Positions 59,444 to 64,000 of a DNA stretch of 64,000 nucleotides are shown piece by piece. The DNA is from CAZABP01 sp964483245 (GTDB lineage Bacteria; Planctomycetota; UBA1135; UBA2386), in NCBI GenBank assembly GCA_964483245.1, contig CAZABP010000009.1:1-64000 (forward strand), in the 5' to 3' direction. The notes under the pieces are model-generated. The model worked only from the letters and a program-made list of their open reading frames with translations. It did not search any database and was not told the origin of the DNA. Within the stretch, counting starts at the first letter, position 1; every line of letters starts with the position of its first letter. The position numbers and the translations under genes are program-made.

Positions 59444-60616
59444 GTGAAACCACCGGTCTACGTCGACACGCCGGATGCGCTCGTCCGCATGGCCGAGCGG
59501 TTGCGCCGCGAACGCGCGGTTGCGATCGACACTGAGACGAATGCCCTGCACGCCTACCGGGAACGGCTCTGCCTGTTGCAGATCAGCATTCCGGCGCGGG
59601 ACTTCATCGTCGACCCGCTGGAACTCGAAGACCTGGCGCCGCTCGGCGCCGTGCTCGCCGACGCCGCGATCGTCAAGGTCCTGCATGACGCGGAATACGA
59701 CGTGCTGACGCTCCGGCGGGCGCACCCGTTCGAGCTGCGGGGGCTGTTCGACACCAAGGTCGCCGCCGCCGCGCTCGGGCTGCCGGGCCTCGGCCTGCAG
59801 GCGTTGCTCGCCGACCTGATGGGGATCCAGATCGACAAGAAGCTGCAGTGCAGCGACTGGGGGGCGCGCCCGCTCAGCCGTGCGCAGCTCGAGTATGCGC
59901 GCAGCGACACCTGCCACCTGCTCGGGCTCGCGGAGCAGCTCGAAGAGAAGCTGTACGCCGCGAACGAGCTCTGCCGGCTGGAGTTCGCGGCCGAGTGCCG
60001 GCGCCTCGAGGCGGTGTTCCCCGAGCCGCGGCGGTTCGACCCGGAGGAGTTCTGGCGGATCCGCGGTGCCGACCGGTTGTCGCCGCCGCAGCGGAGGCTG
60101 CTGCGCGAGCTGTTCGTGATGCGGCACGAGATCGCCGACCGCGACAACGTGCCGGCGTTCAAGATCCTCGGCAACGACGTGCTGCTGGCGATCGCGCGGC
60201 GGGCGCCGGCCGACGCCGCGGAGCTGCTCGCGACGGAAGGCGTACCGCGCAAGCTCGCCGTGCGGTGGCAGCGCCCGATCCTGGCCGCGCTGGCGCGGGC
60301 GCGCGAGCTCGGGCCGCTGAACGGTGCGCACCCACGCAATGGGGACGCGACGGCCGAACTGCCGGCCAACGCGCGGCTCGCCTACGAAGGGCTCCGCCGC
60401 TGGCGTTCCCGTGCGGCGGCGGCGCGGCGCACCGATCCGTCGCTGGTGCTGCCGCGGCAGACGCTGATGCGGCTCGCTGCCTGTGATCCGCTGCCCAAGT
60501 GCGCCGACGACCTGCAGGCGACCGGTCTGCTCGAGAGCTGGCGGATCACGCACTACGGCGACGAGATCCTCGCGGCGATCGCGCACGGCAGCGCGCGGCG
60601 CCGGCGGCGGTCGTAG
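59444..60616 (+). CDS. rnd: Ribonuclease D
   Basis: With the GTG at 59444 as start the product has 390 residues. The DEDDy exonuclease residues are visible: D29 and E31 in AIDTETNALHAY, D82 or D86 in HDAEYDVLTL, and Y151 with D155 in YARSDTCHL. An HRDC domain follows (LSPPQRRLLRELFVMRHEIADRDN, then FKILGNDVLLAIA), and a second, weaker HRDC-like repeat near 310-380. RNase D trims tRNA 3' ends. Domain order and spacing match E. coli RNase D. The upstream frame to 57719 is only antisense of the FG-GAP gene. Confidence 0.93.
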   Translation: MKPPVYVDTPDALVRMAERLRRERAVAIDTETNALHAYRERLCLLQISIPARDFIVDPLELEDLAPLGAVLADAAIVKVLHDAEYDVLTLRRAHPFELRGLFDTKVAAAALGLPGLGLQALLADLMGIQIDKKLQCSDWGARPLSRAQLEYARSDTCHLLGLAEQLEEKLYAANELCRLEFAAECRRLEAVFPEPRRFDPEEFWRIRGADRLSPPQRRLLRELFVMRHEIADRDNVPAFKILGNDVLLAIARRAPADAAELLATEGVPRKLAVRWQRPILAALARARELGPLNGAHPRNGDATAELPANARLAYEGLRRWRSRAAAARRTDPSLVLPRQTLMRLAACDPLPKCADDLQATGLLESWRITHYGDEILAAIAHGSARRRRRS

Positions 60617-60645
60617 CGGCGGGTCTCCGCGCGGCGTCGCGCGCG

Positions 60646-62805
60646 CTACTCGATGCGCAGCCGCGGGCGGCGGCGCGGCCGCTCCGGCTTGCCGGTCGGA
60701 GGCTCTTCCTCCTGCAGCACTTCCGGCTTCCGGTCGCGACGCGCGAGCTCGATCGACGCGATCTGGCTGCGGAACTCCGGCTCGCCGGCGGCCGGGCGCA
60801 CGCGCTCGTGCGTGCCGTCCGGCAGCAGCCGGCGCGACTTGACGTTGTCGCGCAGGCTGTAGCCGAGCACCTGCTCGACGACGCGGCGGCGCAGCGCCGG
60901 ATCGAGGATCGGGATCGCGCTCTCGATCCGCCGGTCCAGGTTGCGCTTCATCCAGTCGGCCGACGCGATCCAGACCTCCGGCTGCCCGTCGTTCTCGAAG
61001 TAGAAGATCCGCGAGTGCTCGAGGAACCGGTCGACGATCGACACGACCGTGATCCGCTCGCTCAGTCCCGGCACGCCGGGTCGCAGGCAGCAGATCCCGC
61101 GGATCACCAGATCGATGGTCACGCCGGCCGCCGACGCCGCGTACAGCGCGCGGATCACCCCCTCGTCCTGCAGTGCGTTCATCTTGGCCAGGATCCGCGC
61201 CGGCTTGCCGGCACGCGCGTGTGCGCTCTCGCGCTCGATCCAGCCGAGCAGCCGCGTGCGCAGCTCGAACGGCGCCACGACGAGCTGCGCCAGCGAAGGC
61301 ACGCGCGCATAGCCGGTGATCATGTTGAACAGATCCGCGACGTCCTGGCAGAGGTCCTCGCGCGCCGTCAACAGGCCGAGGTCGGTGTAGATCCGCGCCG
61401 TGGCCGGGTTGTAGTTGCCGGTCCCGACGTGGCAGTAGCGCCGCAGCCCGTCCTCCTCGCGGCGCACGACCAGCATCGCCTTGGCGTGCGTCTTCAGGCC
61501 GACGATCCCGTAGACGACGTGCACGCCGGCGCGCTCGAGCCGCTTCGCCCAGCGGATGTTCGCCTCCTCGTCGAAGCGCGCCTGCAGCTCGACGACGACG
61601 GTGACCTGCTTGCGGTTCTGCGCGGCGAGGATCAGCTCCTCGACGATTGGGGAATCCTCGCCGGCGCGGTAGATCGTCTGCTTGATCGCGAGCACGCGCG
61701 GATCGCGTGCGGCATGCCGGACGAACTCCTCGACCGTGGCGAAAGATTCGTACGGATGGTGCAGCAGCAGGTCTCCGCTGCGGATCTGGGCGAACATCGC
61801 GTCCGCCGTCGCCCAGTCGGTCGTGCGGATCGGGACGAACAGCGGGTCCTTCAGACCGGCGCCGTCCTCGGTCCGGTACAGCTCCATCAAGCGGCCCAGA
61901 TTGACCGGCCCCTCGCAGACGTAGACGTCCTCCGGCTCGAGCGAGAACGCCTCGAGGAACCGGGCCAGCAGCTCCGGGTGCGGCGTCCGCACCTCGAGCC
62001 GGACCGGTTCGCCGCGGCGCCGCTTCACCAGCTCCTTCTCGACCGCCGCCAGCAGGTCCTCGCTCTCCTCCTCGTCCAGGTCGAGATTCCCGTCGCGGGT
62101 CACGCGGAACGAGCAGACGTGCAGCACGTCGAGCCCGGGGAACAGCATCGCGATGTGCGCGCGGATCAGGTCCGCCATCAACACGTAGAGATGCTGCGTC
62201 CCCTCGTCCGGCAGCCGTACGAACCGCGCCAGCACGCGCGGGACCTGCACGACGGCGATCCGATGCACCTGCGCCCCGCGGCGTTTGTCGCCGAGCAGCA
62301 CGGCGACGTTCAGGGACTTGTTCAGCAGCGACGGGAACGGGTGCGCCGGATCGACCGCCAACGGCGTCAACACCGGCAGCACTTCGCGCCGGAAGTAGTC
62401 CAGGCACCAGGCGCGCTGCCGGTCGGTCATCTGCGCCGACTCGAGGATCGCGATGCCGTGCCGCCCCAGCTCCGGCACGAGCTGGTCACGCCAGCAGCGG
62501 TGCATGTCGCGGTAGAACCGCGCCGCCTCCTGGCGCACCAATGCCAGCTCCTCGCGCGGCGTCAGGCTGCCGGGGTTCTCGCCCGGCAGCCCGGCTTCGA
62601 CCAGCTCCATCGTGCCGGCGACCCGGACCTCGAAGAACTCGTCCAGGTTGGTGCTCGTGATCGCGAGGAACTTGACCCGCTCGAGCACCGGGTTCGTCGG
62701 GTCCATCGCCTCCTCGAGCACCCGCCGGTTGAACTGCAGCCAGGACAGTTCGCGGTTCAGGAACGGGTCCTGGCTCGGGCTCGGCGCATTCGCTGGCACG
62801 GACAT
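60646..62805 (-). CDS. ppk: Polyphosphate kinase 1
   Basis: The 719-residue product matches Ppk1 along its length. The N-terminal domain starts with FLNRELSWLQFNRRVLEEA and NLDEFFEVRVAG. The catalytic-His phrase is RRYCHVGTGNYNPATARIYTDLGLLT, with the second conserved His in IVDRFLEHSRIFYF. AKMNALQD and GICCLRPGVPGLSE are also present. It makes long-chain polyphosphate from ATP and can run in reverse. The C-terminus carries an extra ~45 residues rich in Glu, Arg and Pro after the fold. The ATG at 62805 is preferred because upstream codons lack similarity. Confidence 0.96.
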   Translation of the reverse strand: MSVPANAPSPSQDPFLNRELSWLQFNRRVLEEAMDPTNPVLERVKFLAITSTNLDEFFEVRVAGTMELVEAGLPGENPGSLTPREELALVRQEAARFYRDMHRCWRDQLVPELGRHGIAILESAQMTDRQRAWCLDYFRREVLPVLTPLAVDPAHPFPSLLNKSLNVAVLLGDKRRGAQVHRIAVVQVPRVLARFVRLPDEGTQHLYVLMADLIRAHIAMLFPGLDVLHVCSFRVTRDGNLDLDEEESEDLLAAVEKELVKRRRGEPVRLEVRTPHPELLARFLEAFSLEPEDVYVCEGPVNLGRLMELYRTEDGAGLKDPLFVPIRTTDWATADAMFAQIRSGDLLLHHPYESFATVEEFVRHAARDPRVLAIKQTIYRAGEDSPIVEELILAAQNRKQVTVVVELQARFDEEANIRWAKRLERAGVHVVYGIVGLKTHAKAMLVVRREEDGLRRYCHVGTGNYNPATARIYTDLGLLTAREDLCQDVADLFNMITGYARVPSLAQLVVAPFELRTRLLGWIERESAHARAGKPARILAKMNALQDEGVIRALYAASAAGVTIDLVIRGICCLRPGVPGLSERITVVSIVDRFLEHSRIFYFENDGQPEVWIASADWMKRNLDRRIESAIPILDPALRRRVVEQVLGYSLRDNVKSRRLLPDGTHERVRPAAGEPEFRSQIASIELARRDRKPEVLQEEEPPTGKPERPRRRPRLRIE

Positions 62806-63034
62806 CGGATCGGAGGGATAGCCGCGTCGGGTCAAGGGTGCGTGAAGAATCGCACGACGCACACGGTACGCCGCGAATTGCACCGTCGCGTTGCAGTTGC
62901 CCCATCGGGCAGACCGCCGGGCCGATCAAGCCGCAGGGTCGCGGACGTCGATACGGCCAGGGGTCCCGGTGGCATCAACACGGGCCGGGACCGCTGCCGC
63001 ACGTACCGACCCCGATCCGAGGAGCCCGCCGGAG

Positions 63035-64000
63035 ATGACTGTCTCGATCCAGGAGCTGTTGCACCACATGGTGGCCTGCAAGGCGTCCGACCTGCACATC
63101 AAGGTCGGGGTCCATCCGGGCATGCGCATCGATGGGCACATCCAGCAGATCGAGGAGTTCCCGGTGGTCACCCCGGAGATCGCGCGCAGCCTCGCGACGC
63201 AGCTGATGAACGACGCGCAGCGCGAGAAATACGACCACGACAAGGACATCGACTTCTCGTATGCGCTGCCGGAGGTCGCCCGGTTCCGCGTCAACATCCT
63301 GACGCAGCGCGAGCTGGTCGGGATCGTCATGCGGCAGATCCCGGAGAAGATCCCGACCTGCGACGACCTCGGTCTGCCGCAGATCTGCAAGGACCTCGCC
63401 GCGAAGCCGCGCGGGCTCGTGCTCGTGACCGGGCCGACCGGTTCGGGCAAGTCGACGACGCTGGCCGCGATGCTCGACTACGTCAACACGAACGAGCAGG
63501 GCCACATCCTGACGATGGAGGACCCGATCGAGTTCATCCACCCGGACAAGAGCTGCTTCGTGACGCAGCGGCAGATCGGGCAGGACACGCAGTCGTTCCA
63601 GCAGGCGCTGCGGCGCGCACTGCGCCAGGATCCGGACGTGATCCTGATCGGTGAGATGCGCGACCTCGAGACGATCGGCATGGCGATCACGGCGGCCGAG
63701 ACCGGACACCTCGTGTTCGGCACGCTGCACACCACGAGCGCGATCTCGACCGTCGACCGGATCATCGACGTGTTCCCGACCGAGGCGCAGCAGCAGGTGC
63801 GCGTGCAGCTGTCGTCGACGCTGCAGGGAGTCATCTCGCAATGCCTGTTGCCGAAGCTCGGCGGCGGCCGCGTCGCAGCCCGCGAGATCCTGGTCGCGAC
63901 CGACGGGATCCGTTCGCTGATCCGCGAGGGGAAGACGGCGCAGATGCTGAACTTCCTGCAGACCGGCAGGCAGCACGGGATGACCACGCTCGAGGCGGAC
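63035..64000 (+). CDS. pilT: Type IV pilus retraction ATPase PilT (3' end cut by window)
   Basis: An open frame of 322 codons runs from the ATG at 63035 past the right edge, so only the C-terminus is missing. The N-terminal PAS-like domain begins MTVSIQELLHHMVACKASDL. The Walker A box is GPTGSGKST (133-141), the Asp box is TMEDPIEF, Walker B is DPDVILIGEMRD, and the His box is TGHLVFGTLHTTSA. These identify PilT, the hexameric cytoplasmic ATPase that powers pilus retraction. The SGKST and GEMRD texts fit PilT/PilU rather than the secretion ATPases. The upstream gap of 229 bases to ppk, read in the other direction, must hold both promoters; I see no RNA gene in it. Confidence 0.95.
   Translation, partial: MTVSIQELLHHMVACKASDLHIKVGVHPGMRIDGHIQQIEEFPVVTPEIARSLATQLMNDAQREKYDHDKDIDFSYALPEVARFRVNILTQRELVGIVMRQIPEKIPTCDDLGLPQICKDLAAKPRGLVLVTGPTGSGKSTTLAAMLDYVNTNEQGHILTMEDPIEFIHPDKSCFVTQRQIGQDTQSFQQALRRALRQDPDVILIGEMRDLETIGMAITAAETGHLVFGTLHTTSAISTVDRIIDVFPTEAQQQVRVQLSSTLQGVISQCLLPKLGGGRVAAREILVATDGIRSLIREGKTAQMLNFLQTGRQHGMTTLEAD

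Noticed and set aside
59417..62407. 996-codon minus-strand frame across RNase D and ppk
   Set aside because: Out-of-frame shadow of ppk joined to antisense of rnd; no domain-like text.
62806..63034. Possible small RNA or riboswitch between ppk and pilT
   Set aside because: G+C-rich with several weak hairpins but no recognisable conserved core.

Overview
The window is about 64 kb of very G+C-rich bacterial DNA with genes packed on both strands. Several traits together point to a Planctomycetota-like lineage, although no marker gene here proves this. They are many secreted giants with kelch or FG-GAP repeats, an ECF sigma factor fused through a membrane helix to carboxypeptidase-regulatory-like domains, a Ser/Thr kinase fused to a formylglycine-generating-enzyme-like domain, and abundant ECF sigma factors.

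Layout. 1-2.6 kb holds a cut-off secreted protein, groES, a stand-alone receiver and a zinc-ribbon protein with a very acidic tail. 2.6-8.6 kb is a rightward run: a secreted RIFT-barrel (PcRGLX-like) protein, a TPR protein, then a kynureninase-like enzyme, a KynB-like cyclase-family hydrolase and a Rid protein, which look like a tryptophan/kynurenine degradation unit. 8.7-16.9 kb has a 12-repeat kelch protein, the sigma-factor fusion and a subtilisin, with palindromic repeats between them. 17-25.6 kb is housekeeping: HAD, SprT-like, XdhC, PlsC, an ECF sigma/TPR pair and UDP-glucose dehydrogenase.

26.2-32.5 kb starts at tRNA-Val and looks like an island. It holds a VOC-like gene, an unknown gene, a possible IS tail, a decayed kelch gene start and two tandem kelch genes. 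32.7-44.6 kb is regulatory and redox: kinase, ECF sigma, di-haem cytochrome, Ca2+/Na+ exchanger, a propeller histidine kinase with its LuxR-type regulator, a methyltransferase and OsmC. 44.6-54.6 kb runs leftward: a DjlA-like protein, a giant regulatory-like-domain protein, a second subtilisin, a deoxyhypusine-synthase-like enzyme and two proteins of unknown function. 54.7-56.6 kb is tRNA-Asp followed by a three-gene cassette (TIGR04255 family plus two unknowns, the last frameshifted). 56.6-64 kb has an FG-GAP protein, RNase D, polyphosphate kinase and the start of pilT, which runs off the right edge.

Two observations link regions. Six secreted proteins (three kelch, two subtilisins, one FG-GAP) appear to share one C-terminal beta domain, which I suspect is a sorting or anchoring signal. 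Second, foreign-looking, lower-G+C gene blocks sit directly behind both tRNA genes. The TIGR04255 cassette is my best candidate for an undescribed mobile system.
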